A stretch of 64,000 nucleotides of DNA from Rhizobium ecuadorense (GCF_001187535.1 NZ_LFIO01001790.1:62001-126000), one strand, 5' to 3'. Positions 35,785-45,082 are shown, counted from the stretch's first letter. Notes: a model not told the origin generated them from the letters alone. Numbers and translations: made by a program.

Positions 35785-37893
35785 ATGACACCCAAAGACA
35801 AGCCAAAACGCCCGGGCGCAAAGCCCTTTTCACGCGACACCGGGCCGAAGGCCGGCGCGAAGTCGGGCGGCGTAAAGCCGGCAAAGGCTGCGACCGCGGC
35901 CGAGACCGAAGGCGAGGCCAAGGCCGAACGCATTTCCAAGGTGATGGCGCGCGCCGGCGTCGCCTCCCGCCGCGACATCGAACGCATGATCATGGAAGGC
36001 CGGGTGACGCTGAACGGCAGGGTTCTCGAAACCCCCGTCGTCAACGTCACGCTCGCCGACCGCATCGAGGTCGACGGCGTGCCGATCCGCGGCATCGAGC
36101 GCACCAGGCTGTGGCTCTATCACAAGCCGGCCGGGCTGGTGACCACCAATGCCGATCCGGAAGGCCGCGCGACCGTCTTCGACAACCTGCCGGAAGAACT
36201 GCCGCGCGTCATGTCGATCGGCCGTCTCGATATCAACACCGAAGGCCTGCTGCTGCTGACCAATGACGGCGGTCTTGCCCGCGCGCTCGAGCTGCCGGCG
36301 ACCGGCTGGCTGCGCCGCTACCGTGTCCGCGCCCATGGCGAGATCGATCAGGACGCGCTCGATAAGCTGAAGGACGGCATCGCCGTCGACGGGGTGCTCT
36401 ACGGCTCGATCGAGGCGACGCTCGACCGCACGCAAGGCTCGAACGTCTGGATCACCATGGGCCTTCGCGAAGGCAAGAACCGCGAAATCAAGAACGTGAT
36501 GGGCGCGCTCGGCCTTGACGTCAACCGCCTGATCCGCATTTCCTACGGCCCGTTCCAGCTCGGCGACCTGCCGGAAGGCCATGTCATCGAGGTGCGCGGC
36601 CGCACATTGCGCGACCAGCTCGGCCCGCGCCTGATCGAGGAAGCCAAGGCGAATTTCGACGCGCCGATCTATAATGCGCCGGCCGTTGCCGCCGAGGAAG
36701 AGGCTGAAGCCGCGGCCCCGGAAAAGCGCGAGCAGCGTCCGCGCCGCGACGAGGACAAGCGCGAACGGGCGCTGAGCCGCCTCGACACCAAGCGCGACGA
36801 TCGCCGCGGTGGCGGGCGCAAGGATGACGACCGCCGCGATGGCGGCCGCTTCGACGACGATAAGCCGAAACGGCCGCAGCCGCTCGGCCAGCGCCGCAGC
36901 GCCAATGTCTGGATGGCGCCGGGCGCCCGGCCGCTCGGCGAAAAGGCGGCCGCGAAAGCCGCCAAGAACGAGCAGACCGCGCGTCGGCGCGGCGAGCAGG
37001 CGCCGGCAAAGGGCGCCGGTTTCCACCATATCGAGGATCGCCCGCGCACGCAGATCAACCGCGTGCGCGAGGAGGACGGCGAATGGATCCGCTCGAGCGA
37101 GGAGCCCCACCGCAAGGATGAGGGCGAGGGCCGCGGCCGCAAGCGCTCGTTCGGGGATCGTCCGGCCCGCGAAGACCGCGGTTATGGCGACCGCCCGGCG
37201 CGCGGTGACCGGCCTTTCGGTGATCGTCCCTCGCGCGGCGATCGGCCGTTCGGCGACAAGCCGCGTGGTGATCGCAAACCCCGTGCAGACGGTGACGAGC
37301 GTCCTCGTGCCGCCAGATCTTCCGCGGGTGAGGCCCGTTCGGAGCGTCCGCGCGGCGACCGGCCTTTCGGGGATCGTCCCTCGCGTGGCGATCGGCCGTT
37401 CGGCGACAAGCCGCGTGGTGATCGCAAGCCGCGGGATGGTGACGAGCGGCCGCGTGCCGCCAGAGCCTCCACAGGCGAGGCCCGTTCGGAGCGTCCGCGC
37501 AGCGACCGGCCTTTCGGCGATCGTCCCTCGCGTGGCGACCGCCCCTTCGGCGACAAGCCGCGTGGTGATCGCAGACCGCGCGAGGACGGCGACGAGCGCC
37601 CGCGCGCAGCCAGAAGTTTTGCCGGCGAAGGCCGCTCCGAGCGTCCGCGTGGCGAAAAATCCTTCGGCGACAAATCTGCGGGTGGCCGGCCTTCGGGCGA
37701 TAAGCCGCGCGGCAAGGGCTTTGGCGCCAAGCCGGGCGGGCCGAAGAGTTTTTCCGGTAAGCCGAAGGGCGCCAAGCCAGGCAGTGACAGGTCGGGCAAT
37801 GACAGGCCGGGCGGCGACAGGCCTGCGGGCGGCCCGTCCAGAGGTGGTGCAAAAGGAAAGGGAATGACGCGCGGTGCGGATCGTCGGCGGTGA
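35785..37893 (+). CDS. RsuA/RluB-family pseudouridine synthase with long repetitive disordered tail
   Basis: A 702-aa protein in which only about the first 290 residues are the enzyme. A short basic N-extension leads to an S4 RNA-binding domain (about 47-95, RISKVMARAGVASRRDIE) and a pseudouridine synthase domain with GRLDINTEGLLLLTNDGG (catalytic D149) and the RMGLREGKNREIKN-like ITMGLREGKNREIKNVM. From about residue 300 it is extremely rich in Arg, Gly, Asp, Pro and Lys, ending in three near-identical 49-50-residue repeats (GDRPFGDRPSRGDRPFGDKP...). Family members are normally 230-300 aa, or longer in rhizobia with such tails. The stop overlaps rsmD by 20 bp. Confidence 0.93.
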   Translation: MTPKDKPKRPGAKPFSRDTGPKAGAKSGGVKPAKAATAAETEGEAKAERISKVMARAGVASRRDIERMIMEGRVTLNGRVLETPVVNVTLADRIEVDGVPIRGIERTRLWLYHKPAGLVTTNADPEGRATVFDNLPEELPRVMSIGRLDINTEGLLLLTNDGGLARALELPATGWLRRYRVRAHGEIDQDALDKLKDGIAVDGVLYGSIEATLDRTQGSNVWITMGLREGKNREIKNVMGALGLDVNRLIRISYGPFQLGDLPEGHVIEVRGRTLRDQLGPRLIEEAKANFDAPIYNAPAVAAEEEAEAAAPEKREQRPRRDEDKRERALSRLDTKRDDRRGGGRKDDDRRDGGRFDDDKPKRPQPLGQRRSANVWMAPGARPLGEKAAAKAAKNEQTARRRGEQAPAKGAGFHHIEDRPRTQINRVREEDGEWIRSSEEPHRKDEGEGRGRKRSFGDRPAREDRGYGDRPARGDRPFGDRPSRGDRPFGDKPRGDRKPRADGDERPRAARSSAGEARSERPRGDRPFGDRPSRGDRPFGDKPRGDRKPRDGDERPRAARASTGEARSERPRSDRPFGDRPSRGDRPFGDKPRGDRRPREDGDERPRAARSFAGEGRSERPRGEKSFGDKSAGGRPSGDKPRGKGFGAKPGGPKSFSGKPKGAKPGSDRSGNDRPGGDRPAGGPSRGGAKGKGMTRGADRRR
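37201..37647 (+). repeat. Three 150-bp coding tandem repeats in the pseudouridine synthase tail
   Basis: Units begin at about 37201, 37351 and 37498 with CG(C/T)xGxGACCGGCCTTTCGG; their spacings of 150 and 147 bp preserve the reading frame. Each encodes GDRPFGDRPSRGDRPFGDKP followed by RGDR(K/R)PR, DGDERPRAAR and GEARSERP. The smaller motif GDRPFGD occurs twice per unit. Confidence 0.85.
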
Positions 37894-38434
37894 GTTTCGC
37901 GGACGGCCTCTCGCCGTGCCAAAATCCAACGAGATCCGGCCGACTGCCGACCGGACGCGCGAGAGCCTGTTCAACATATTGAGCCATGCCTATCCGGAAT
38001 GCGTCGACGGCACCCGGATACTCGACCTTTTTGCCGGAACCGGCGCCGTTGGCCTCGAAGCCGTGTCACGCGGCTGTCGCCATGCGCTCTTCGTTGAAAA
38101 CAGCGTCGAAGGCAGGGCGCTGCTCTGGGAAAACATCGATGCGCTCGGCCTGCACGGCCGCACGCGTATCCTGCGCCGCGATGCGACCGATCTCGGCAGC
38201 GTCGGCAATCTCGAAGCCTTCGACGTGCTGTTTGCCGACCCGCCCTATGGTAAAGGCCTCGGCGAAAAGGCGATGGCGGCCGCGGCCGCAGGCGGCTGGC
38301 TCAGGCCCGGTGCGATCGCGGTGCTCGAAGAACGCGCCGATATTGTCGTTTCCGTGCATCCTTCCTATGTTTTCCTCGAAGACCGCATCTTTGGCGATAC
38401 GAGGGTGCATTTCTTCCGGTATCAGCCGCAATAA
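37874..38434 (+). CDS. rsmD: 16S rRNA (guanine(966)-N2)-methyltransferase
   Basis: A 186-aa methyltransferase for G966 of 16S rRNA. The SAM-binding DLFAGTGAVGLEA (residues 51-63) and the catalytic ADPPYG (121-126) are clear, and the N-terminal MRIVGGEFRGRPL is the RsmD signature. It starts with GTG at 37874, 20 bp inside the 3' end of the pseudouridine synthase gene, so two ribosome or RNA modification enzymes are coupled. Length is standard. Confidence 0.95.
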   Translation: MRIVGGEFRGRPLAVPKSNEIRPTADRTRESLFNILSHAYPECVDGTRILDLFAGTGAVGLEAVSRGCRHALFVENSVEGRALLWENIDALGLHGRTRILRRDATDLGSVGNLEAFDVLFADPPYGKGLGEKAMAAAAAGGWLRPGAIAVLEERADIVVSVHPSYVFLEDRIFGDTRVHFFRYQPQ

Positions 38435-38446
38435 GCGGGGGCGGGC

Positions 38447-39328
38447 GTGCAGCAGGCAGAGATCATCAGCCCGAAACTGCCTGCGATCAGCGACCTTCCG
38501 ACGGTCGCCGTCGCTTTCGGCGGCGGCGGCGCGCGCGGACTTGCCCACATCCATATCATCGAGACGTTCGACGAACTCGGCATCCGCCCGGTGGCGATAT
38601 CGGGTTCGTCGATGGGCGCGATCATGGGGGCCGGCATGGCCGCCGGCATGTCCGGGGCCGAAATCCGCGAACATGCGCTGACGACGGTCGGCAACAAGAC
38701 GGCGGTCGTCGCCCGCATCTGGGGCCTGCGGCCGGCGACGGTGCGCGATGCGGTGGCCAAGGGTATCCGCATCGGCCAGTTCAATCTGGAGCGGATCCTG
38801 AAAGCCTTTCTGCCGGCCGAGCTGCCGGCCCGCTTCGAGGATCTGCTGGTGCCGATGAAGGTCATCACCACGGATTATTACGGGCAGAACGAAGTCATCA
38901 TCGAAGAGGGCGAGCTGTTTCCGGCGCTTGCCGCCTCTTCCGCCATTCCCGCCGTCTTCATGCCGGTGCGCCTGCGCGGCCGGGTGATGATCGACGGCGG
39001 CATCAGCAATCCGGTACCCTATGAACCGCTGATGGATCTTGCCGACATCGTCGTCGGCATCGATGTCGTCGGCGCGCCGGAAGGCGACGGCACGCATATT
39101 CCGAACCGCATGGAGAGCATCTTCGGCTCCGGCCAATTGATGATGCAGACGGCGATCACGCTGAAGCTGAAGCTCTGCCAGCCGCACATCTTCCTGCGCC
39201 CGGCCGTCGGCCGCACCGGCGTCATGGATTTCCTCAAGGCCCGCGAAGTCCTGGCCATGTCCGCCGGCGTCAAGGACGAACTGAAATTCGCCCTCGACCG
39301 GGAAATCGAAGCGCGGCTGAAGCGCTGA
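38447..39328 (+). CDS. Patatin-like phospholipase (RssA/NTE type)
   Basis: A 293-aa patatin-like lipid acyl hydrolase. Motifs: the oxyanion-hole GGGGARG (residues 25-31), nucleophile GSSMG (53-57) and catalytic DGG with D183 (RVMIDGGISN). This catalytic Ser-Asp dyad would cleave phospholipids or lysophospholipids. Start is GTG 38447. It follows rsmD by 12 bp, so it is probably the last gene of the synthase-rsmD transcript. No signal peptide is obvious. Confidence 0.9.
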   Translation: MQQAEIISPKLPAISDLPTVAVAFGGGGARGLAHIHIIETFDELGIRPVAISGSSMGAIMGAGMAAGMSGAEIREHALTTVGNKTAVVARIWGLRPATVRDAVAKGIRIGQFNLERILKAFLPAELPARFEDLLVPMKVITTDYYGQNEVIIEEGELFPALAASSAIPAVFMPVRLRGRVMIDGGISNPVPYEPLMDLADIVVGIDVVGAPEGDGTHIPNRMESIFGSGQLMMQTAITLKLKLCQPHIFLRPAVGRTGVMDFLKAREVLAMSAGVKDELKFALDREIEARLKR

Positions 39329-39332
39329 AGCG

Positions 39333-39788
39333 CTATTGGGCGTGGCCCTCATGGCCGCCGCCCGCGCCATTCGATGCCTCGTTCATCATCATGACCGTGC
39401 CCTCGAAGCTCGAGAGCAGTGCAAGCGTGGAGGAATCGATGTTTGCCTCGGCATCCCGCAGTTTCGCAGCCAGCGCGGTCGCGTCATTCGCCGAAAGCCC
39501 GATCTTCTCCAGCGTACCGGCATCCTTCAGACTGTCGCCGCTGCAGAGATAGATGCTCCAGCCATGATGCGCCTTTTTCATCAGAGCGCGTCCGCCGCGT
39601 CCGTCCTGCCGCCAGCCGACGATCGCCCAATCGGCCTGAACGGCGACGACCGGCGTGAGGTCCAGGGGCTTGTCCACCGTTTCGAACATCAGCTTCAGCC
39701 TGGCCGGGATCGCCTGCTGCGGATCGTCGTCTGCGGAGGCCATGGATGCGAGCAGCACGCAGGCAAGAAGAGCAACGATCGTCTTCAT
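39333..39788 (-). CDS. Exported copper-uptake-associated-type protein
   Basis: A 151-aa exported protein: signal peptide ends at MASA (about 19). The middle contains VVAVQADWAIVGWRQDGRGG and GWSIYLCSGD, features I associate with a small rhizobial family found next to PepSY transporters and annotated as copper-uptake-associated. The C-terminus is Met/His-rich (TVMMMNEASN, GGGHEGHAQ). Its start is 12 bp past the PepSY gene stop on the same strand, so it is cotranscribed with it. Metal binding is inference. Confidence 0.68.
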   Translation of the reverse strand: MKTIVALLACVLLASMASADDDPQQAIPARLKLMFETVDKPLDLTPVVAVQADWAIVGWRQDGRGGRALMKKAHHGWSIYLCSGDSLKDAGTLEKIGLSANDATALAAKLRDAEANIDSSTLALLSSFEGTVMMMNEASNGAGGGHEGHAQ

Positions 39789-39800
39789 CTTTTGGTCTCC

Positions 39801-41174
39801 TCAGGCGAGAACGCGTTTCAACACGGGGATTAACCGCACGACGATCTGGTCGAAGGCGATCATGGCTACGATGGCGAGGCCGCTCATCGGGAAGGCGAGG
39901 GCAAAGATCCCGGTAATCAGCCACAGGCCGTAATAGACCGAGCGCTTCGGCGGCATGGTCGGCACGCCGAGCCGGCCGGCCGGGCGCCGTTTCCACCACA
40001 TGATGACACCGGTCACGCAGCTCAGAATTATTGCGAGGCAGGTCGCGAGCATCAGCAGCTGGTTGAAACGCCCCCATTCCTGTCCCTGGTGGACATTGAT
40101 GCCCCACTCGATCGCCTTGCCGAGGAACGGATACTGATTGAAGCCGATATCGATCAACGGTTTGCCCGAATACTGGTCGATATGGATCGTGCGTTCGTCG
40201 GCGAGATCGTCGGGATAGAGCGAGGCGGTATAGACGCCGGTCTCGTCGGAGGGGATCGCCATGTCGAAGCCCGGCGCCATGCCCAGCCGCTTGGCAATCG
40301 CCACTGCTTTGTCGAGGCCGATCGGCTCGGCCGATTGCGCAGCGGCGATATCCGAAAGCGGAACCGGCGCCTTCGCGACGATCCAGCCGCTCTTCGGCAG
40401 GATGTCCTCGGTGACCTTCTGCGACTTCGGCACGTCGTCCCAGAGCTGAACGGGATAGCCGAGGCCGTGTTCGGTCAGCCAGGCATTGGCGTTCGCCCCC
40501 CAATAGCCCGACCACGGCATGCCTGATATCGCCAGGAAGAAGATCAGGACGCCGGCGAAGGCACCTGTGACCGCATGCAGGTCACGCCAGAAAACCCGGC
40601 GGCCGGGCGTTCCCCGCACGCTGACGACACCGCCCGTCTGGCGGCGCGGCCACCACAGATAGATGCCGGTGACGACGAGCACCATGGCAAAGCCGCCGGT
40701 GACCTCGATCAGCCGGTTCGGTATGCCGCCGAAATAGGCCAGGCTGTGGATGCGCTTGACGACATGATTGAACTCGTCGGTCGATCCGACCACATCGAGC
40801 ACCTTGCCGTCATAGGGGTTGACGAAGACCAGCGTCGCGCCGGCATCGCCGGCGACGGTGACGATGGCCGATCGCTCGGGCAGGGCCGGTTCCTTGTAGG
40901 AGCTTGCGGACGAGCCCGGCACCGCGGCAGCGGCGATCGCTGCGATCCGCTCGGCCGGCAGCGCCTGGCCGGAGGGCTGGACGATGTAGCGGTAGCCGAA
41001 GATGGTTGCGTTGATCTCGTCCTTGAAGAGATAGAGCGACCCGGTCACGGCCAGATTGAGCATGAAGGGTATGACGAGAAGCCCGGCAAAGAAATGCCAG
41101 CGCCAGATGGCGCGGTAGAGCGAAACGCCGCTGGCGGCGTGCTGCGCCGGTTCGGCGGCAGTGATAGTCGACAT
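39801..41174 (-). CDS. PepSY-associated transmembrane protein
   Basis: A 457-aa inner-membrane protein of the PepSY_TM family. The first helix is IWRWHFFAGLLVIPFMLNLA; a periplasmic PepSY-like stretch is flanked by helices such as GGFAMVLVVTGIYLWWPRR with the family ending WWPRR, and LATCLAIILSCVTGVIMWWKRR. His residues in HSLAYFGGI and the DLHAVTGAFAG segment resemble heme or metal ligands of this family. These proteins are linked to iron-siderophore or copper uptake and reduction. ATG 41174. It lies between a DUF2946 gene and the copper-associated exported gene. Confidence 0.85.
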   Translation of the reverse strand: MSTITAAEPAQHAASGVSLYRAIWRWHFFAGLLVIPFMLNLAVTGSLYLFKDEINATIFGYRYIVQPSGQALPAERIAAIAAAAVPGSSASSYKEPALPERSAIVTVAGDAGATLVFVNPYDGKVLDVVGSTDEFNHVVKRIHSLAYFGGIPNRLIEVTGGFAMVLVVTGIYLWWPRRQTGGVVSVRGTPGRRVFWRDLHAVTGAFAGVLIFFLAISGMPWSGYWGANANAWLTEHGLGYPVQLWDDVPKSQKVTEDILPKSGWIVAKAPVPLSDIAAAQSAEPIGLDKAVAIAKRLGMAPGFDMAIPSDETGVYTASLYPDDLADERTIHIDQYSGKPLIDIGFNQYPFLGKAIEWGINVHQGQEWGRFNQLLMLATCLAIILSCVTGVIMWWKRRPAGRLGVPTMPPKRSVYYGLWLITGIFALAFPMSGLAIVAMIAFDQIVVRLIPVLKRVLA

Positions 41175-41262
41175 GAAGATGGATCCGTATCGGCGACAGG
41201 CTGCGGGAGCGCAGTTCAGCCGGCGTTGAAGGCGCGTCACGGCGCCTGCCGCAACACGAGGT

Positions 41263-41670
41263 TCAGGTCAGGAACGGATCGGAAGGGGGAGCGCGGGGAC
41301 CTGAGTTGGGCGGGAAAAGCTGGCGATGAAAGACCTCGGCCCGGATCGGCAGTTCGACCGCGACCGCAAAGCCTACGGGAGCGCCTGCCACATCCATCGG
41401 CGCCGGCAGCAGCGTCGAGGCGCCGATCCGGCAGGCCTCGCAACCATGCGAATGGGTTTTGTCGTGCTGGCCTTGATCGGACTTGTCGCTGACGGTGACG
41501 CAAAGCGTCGGCAGCGTTCCATCGGGCAGCACATATTGGGCGAGTTCAGCCGGACCGGACCGGCCGGCGGCGGCGTTGGGAGCCTGATGGGCGAATGCGA
41601 TAAAAACGAGCGCGGCCGCGCACAGGATGCGCAGTGCCCATTGCTCGATCTGTCTCGCCCGTTTGATCAA
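41263..41670 (-). CDS. DUF2946-type small exported protein
   Basis: A 135-aa protein with an N-terminal hydrophobic helix (ILCAAALVFIAFAHQA) and a His/Cys motif HSHGCEACRIG (about residues 72-82), ending in the Pro/Arg pattern PNSGPRAPPS typical of DUF2946. It begins with a TTG at 41670 preceded by GAGAGGGA. It is the first gene of a three-gene minus-strand cluster with the PepSY protein and the exported copper-type protein, which suggests metal sensing or delivery. Confidence 0.72.
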   Translation of the reverse strand: MIKRARQIEQWALRILCAAALVFIAFAHQAPNAAAGRSGPAELAQYVLPDGTLPTLCVTVSDKSDQGQHDKTHSHGCEACRIGASTLLPAPMDVAGAPVGFAVAVELPIRAEVFHRQLFPPNSGPRAPPSDPFLT

Positions 41671-41752
41671 CTGTCCCTCTCCGATCGCCCGCTGATAAAC
41701 GCCGCCGGGTTCATATTCAATGCGTCAAATTAACAAGCCGGCCCAGCGGCGA

Positions 41753-43567
41753 TCAGGCCTCCGCCGTCGCATCCACGGTGCCCGCCAGCGGATCGTCTTC
41801 GAAGGGATCGGCGGCGCGTTTCGGCTTGACCAGCGGTTCGGGGCGGACGGGATGGGAAAACAGCATGTCGCGGCCGGCTTGCAGCCCTTCGGACACTTGC
41901 AGCACCAGACGCGCTTCGTCGCGCTTGCGGATATCCTCGCCGATCTCATAGGCGTCGACTTCGGAAACGCCGAGCGCCTCCAGCGTCCGCCGCCCGAAGA
42001 GCAGCCCGGATTCCAGCGTTTCGCGCAGTTCGTAATCGACGCCCTTGTTGCGCAGCTCGATCGAGTGGATGCGGTCGTAGGAGCGAACGTAGAGCCGTGT
42101 GTGCGGATAGTCCGCCTGCACCAGTTCGACCACCTTGTCGGTGATCTCCTTCTTCTGCGTGCAGACGAGCACGATCTTTGCCCGGTCGATGCCGGCCGAG
42201 CGCAGCACGTCCTTGCGGGCGCCATCGCCGAAATAGATGCGGAAGCCGAAGGCGGAGGCCTGGCGGATGCGGTCCGCCGAAAAATCGATGACGGTGACGC
42301 TGCGCCCGCCGGCAAGCAGGATCTGGGCGGCGATCTGGCCGAAACGCGAGAAGCCGACCATCAGCACGTCGGCGCCGGCGCCTTCGAAGTCCTCGTCCAA
42401 CTCCTCATGTTCGTCGCCACGCAACAGCCGCTTCGAAAGTGCCGCGCCGATCGGCGTCAGCGCCATGGACAGCGTGACGATCGCCACCAGCAGCGATGCC
42501 GTGCTCGCCGCCATCAGCCCGACGGTTGCCGCCGCGGTAAACAGCACGAAGCCGAATTCGCCGCCCTGCGGCAGCAGGAAGGCAATGCGGATCGCATCAT
42601 CGTGCGGAGACCCCGAGATCCGGCAGAGCCCGTAGATGACGATCGCCTTGACCGCCATGATGATCGGCACCGCGACGATGACGAAGAGCGCGTTGTCGGC
42701 AAGCACGTCGAGCTGCAGCGACAGGCCGACGGCGATGAAGAAGATGGCGAGCAGCACGCCGCGGAAGGGCTCGATATCGGCCTCCAGCTCGTGCCGGTAG
42801 GAGGATTCGGCGAGCATCACGCCGGAGAGGAAGGCGCCCATCGCCATCGAAAGCCCGGCAAGCTGCATCAGGCTCGCCGATCCCATGACGACGAAGAGGG
42901 CAGCGGCGATCATCGCCTCGCGCGCGCCGGTCCTAGCGATCACCTGGAAGAGCGGCGTCAGCAGGTAACGCCCCATGACGACCATCGCCGCGACCGCGCC
43001 GACGGCGACCGCGAAATCGGCAAGCGGCGCGTGGCTGCTCTTGCCGCCGCCGTCGAGCACGGTGATCAGCGCCAAGAGCGGCACGATCGCCAGATCCTGG
43101 AACAAAAGCATCGAGAAGGAGCGCTGTCCGTATCTGGTGTTGACGTCGCCGTCGCCCTCGAGGATCTGCATGGCGAAGGCCGTCGAAGACAGCGCCAGGC
43201 CAAAGCCGGCGACGATGCTGCCGCGCCAGTCGAGCACTTCAGAAAACCAGGCGAGTGCGGTCAGCGCCAGCCCGGTCACCACCACCTGCGCCGTGCCGAG
43301 GCCGAAAATGTCACGGCGCATCTGCCACAGGCGGCTGGGTTTCAGCTCCAACCCGATGATGAAGAGCAGGAAGACGACGCCGAGTTCGGCGACGGCAAGG
43401 ATCTGTTCGCCGTCGGTGATGCCGTGGAAGACGGGACCGATGACGATGCCGGCTGCGAGATAGCCGAGCACCGTGCCGAGCCCGAGCTTCTTGAAGATCG
43501 GCGCGGCGACCACTGCTCCGCCGAGCAGCAGGATCGTTTCGGAAAAAAAGGCATTGGGCGCGGACAT
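41753..43567 (-). CDS. Kef-type potassium/proton antiporter with RCK domain
   Basis: A 604-aa CPA2-family antiporter. The first two-thirds are a multi-helix Na+/H+-exchanger domain (starting SETILLLGGAVVAAPIFKKL; with LSSTAFAMQIL and LLFQDLAIVPLLAL marking the family). The last third is a TrkA-N/RCK domain with VLMVGFSRFGQIAAQILLAG binding a dinucleotide (about residues 412-431). KefB/KefC relatives are gated by glutathione adducts. ATG 43567 starts just before the first helix; the frame extends 30 codons further. A very long plus-strand open frame opposite is a compositional shadow. Confidence 0.92.
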   Translation of the reverse strand: MSAPNAFFSETILLLGGAVVAAPIFKKLGLGTVLGYLAAGIVIGPVFHGITDGEQILAVAELGVVFLLFIIGLELKPSRLWQMRRDIFGLGTAQVVVTGLALTALAWFSEVLDWRGSIVAGFGLALSSTAFAMQILEGDGDVNTRYGQRSFSMLLFQDLAIVPLLALITVLDGGGKSSHAPLADFAVAVGAVAAMVVMGRYLLTPLFQVIARTGAREAMIAAALFVVMGSASLMQLAGLSMAMGAFLSGVMLAESSYRHELEADIEPFRGVLLAIFFIAVGLSLQLDVLADNALFVIVAVPIIMAVKAIVIYGLCRISGSPHDDAIRIAFLLPQGGEFGFVLFTAAATVGLMAASTASLLVAIVTLSMALTPIGAALSKRLLRGDEHEELDEDFEGAGADVLMVGFSRFGQIAAQILLAGGRSVTVIDFSADRIRQASAFGFRIYFGDGARKDVLRSAGIDRAKIVLVCTQKKEITDKVVELVQADYPHTRLYVRSYDRIHSIELRNKGVDYELRETLESGLLFGRRTLEALGVSEVDAYEIGEDIRKRDEARLVLQVSEGLQAGRDMLFSHPVRPEPLVKPKRAADPFEDDPLAGTVDATAEA

Positions 43568-43686
43568 CAGGGCGAATTCTTTCGACGGCGGGGAACAGGC
43601 CGGCAGCCCCGACAAAGAATCGGCGGCGGCGGCCTTGATGCTTGGGAGAGTGCACAATAAATGGAAGCCGAAGGAAAGGCCAAATC

Positions 43687-45033
43687 ATGTCCTCAGAAAT
43701 CGATTCCTCGACACTTCTTTCCCGCGCAAGTCAATTGATCGATCTGGCCAGGAAGGCGGGGGCCGATGCCGCCGATGCCGTCGTCGTCCGGTCGCGCTCG
43801 CAATCGGTCAGCGTTCGCCTCGGCAAGGTCGAGGGCACGGAATCCTCCGAAAGCGACGATTTTTCGCTGCGCGTCTTCATCGGCAAGCGCGTCGCCAGCG
43901 TTTCGGCCAATCCGGGCTTCGATCTGCAGGCGCTTGCCGAACGTGCGGTCGCCATGGCCAAAGTCTCGCCGGAAGACCCCTTCGCCTGCCTCGCGGATGA
44001 GGCAAGCCTTTCGAAGTCCTATCCCGACCTGCAATTGCTCGATGCCACCGCGGTCTCCTCCGAGATGCTGCGCGAGGCGGGGCTTGCCGCCGAGACCGCG
44101 GCCCTTGCGGTCAAGGGTGTCACCAATTCCTCTGGTGCCGGCGCCTCGGCCGGCATGGGCGGCCTGGTTCTCGCCACCTCGCACGGTTTCGAAGGCAGCT
44201 ACATGGCCTCGCGTTTCGGCCATTCCGTCAGCGTCATCGCTGGCGAAGGCACCGGCATGGAGCGCGATTATGACTACGACAGCCGGCTCTATTATGCCGA
44301 ACTCGACAATCCTGCCGAGATCGGCCGCCGCGCCGGCGAACGGGTGGTCAAGCGCATCAATCCGCGCCAGGTGCCGACCGGCAAGGACGTCACCGTCATC
44401 TTCGACCCGCGCGTCGCCCGCGGCTTCGTCGGCCATATCGCCGGCGCGATCAATGGCGCCGCCGTCGCCCGCAAGTCGAGTTTCCTGCGCGACAGGATGG
44501 GTCAGCAGGTGCTGAAATCGGGCCTGTCGATCACCGACGATCCGCTGGTCGTGCGCGGCCCCTCCTCGCGCCCCTTCGACGGCGAGGGCGTATCGGGCGA
44601 GCGGCTGGTGATGATCGAGGACGGTGTCCTCAAGCACTGGTTCCTGTCGACCTCGACCGGGCGCGAACTCGGTCTTCAGACCAACGGCCGCGGCGTGCGC
44701 GGCGGCACCGCCGTCTCGCCGTCCTCCACCAATCTTGCGCTCGAACCCGGCGACATCACGCCCGAGGAACTGATCCGTAGCGTCGGCAACGGCTTTTACG
44801 TCACCGAACTGATCGGCCACGGCGTCAACATGATCACCGGCGAATACAGCCGTGGCGCCACCGGCTTTTGGGTCGAGAACGGCGAACTGACCTTCCCGGT
44901 CTCCGAGGTGACGATCGCCTCGAACCTCAAGGAGATGTTCATGCGCCTGACGCCGGCCAACGACATCGACCGCAAGTTCGGCGTCGCGGCCCCGACCTTC
45001 GCCATCGAAGGCATGACGCTGGCAGGCCAGTAA
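43687..45033 (+). CDS. pmbA: Metalloprotease TldD/PmbA family, PmbA-type
   Basis: A 448-aa TldE/PmbA-type subunit, partner of TldD in proteolysis and antitoxin or peptide processing. The PmbA fold is visible through VTVIFDPRVARGFVGHIAGA, RDRMGQQVLKSGLSITDDPL, and the C-terminal SRGATGFWVENGELTFPVSEV. TldD's zinc HExxxH is absent, as expected for the non-catalytic partner. ATG 43687. It is followed after 59 bp by an IMPase-family phosphatase on the same strand, and the gap contains a short 14-bp repeat. Confidence 0.92.
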   Translation: MSSEIDSSTLLSRASQLIDLARKAGADAADAVVVRSRSQSVSVRLGKVEGTESSESDDFSLRVFIGKRVASVSANPGFDLQALAERAVAMAKVSPEDPFACLADEASLSKSYPDLQLLDATAVSSEMLREAGLAAETAALAVKGVTNSSGAGASAGMGGLVLATSHGFEGSYMASRFGHSVSVIAGEGTGMERDYDYDSRLYYAELDNPAEIGRRAGERVVKRINPRQVPTGKDVTVIFDPRVARGFVGHIAGAINGAAVARKSSFLRDRMGQQVLKSGLSITDDPLVVRGPSSRPFDGEGVSGERLVMIEDGVLKHWFLSTSTGRELGLQTNGRGVRGGTAVSPSSTNLALEPGDITPEELIRSVGNGFYVTELIGHGVNMITGEYSRGATGFWVENGELTFPVSEVTIASNLKEMFMRLTPANDIDRKFGVAAPTFAIEGMTLAGQ

Positions 45034-45082
45034 GAAACGGCCAGTACGAAACGGTCAGTGAGAAACGGACGGCAGGAAACGG
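45034..45082. repeat. Four GAAACGG units at 14-bp spacing
   Basis: GAAACGG occurs at 45034, 45048, 45062 and 45076, exactly 14 bp apart, with spacers of the type (C/T)CAGT(A/G) in the first two and ACGGCAG in the third. The run lies between the pmbA stop and the start of the next gene. Confidence 0.8.

Noticed and set aside
37201-37647. Repeats considered as a CRISPR array
   Set aside because: Units are 147-150 bp, adjacent without unique spacers, and in frame inside a coding sequence.
35830-37977. Minus-strand open frame of 715 codons with repeats
   Set aside because: Antisense to the pseudouridine synthase; its repeats are simply the mirror of the tail repeats.
41720-43660. Plus-strand open frame of 646 codons
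   Set aside because: Antisense to the Kef antiporter; composed of His/Arg/Asp/Gln runs typical of GC-rich shadows.
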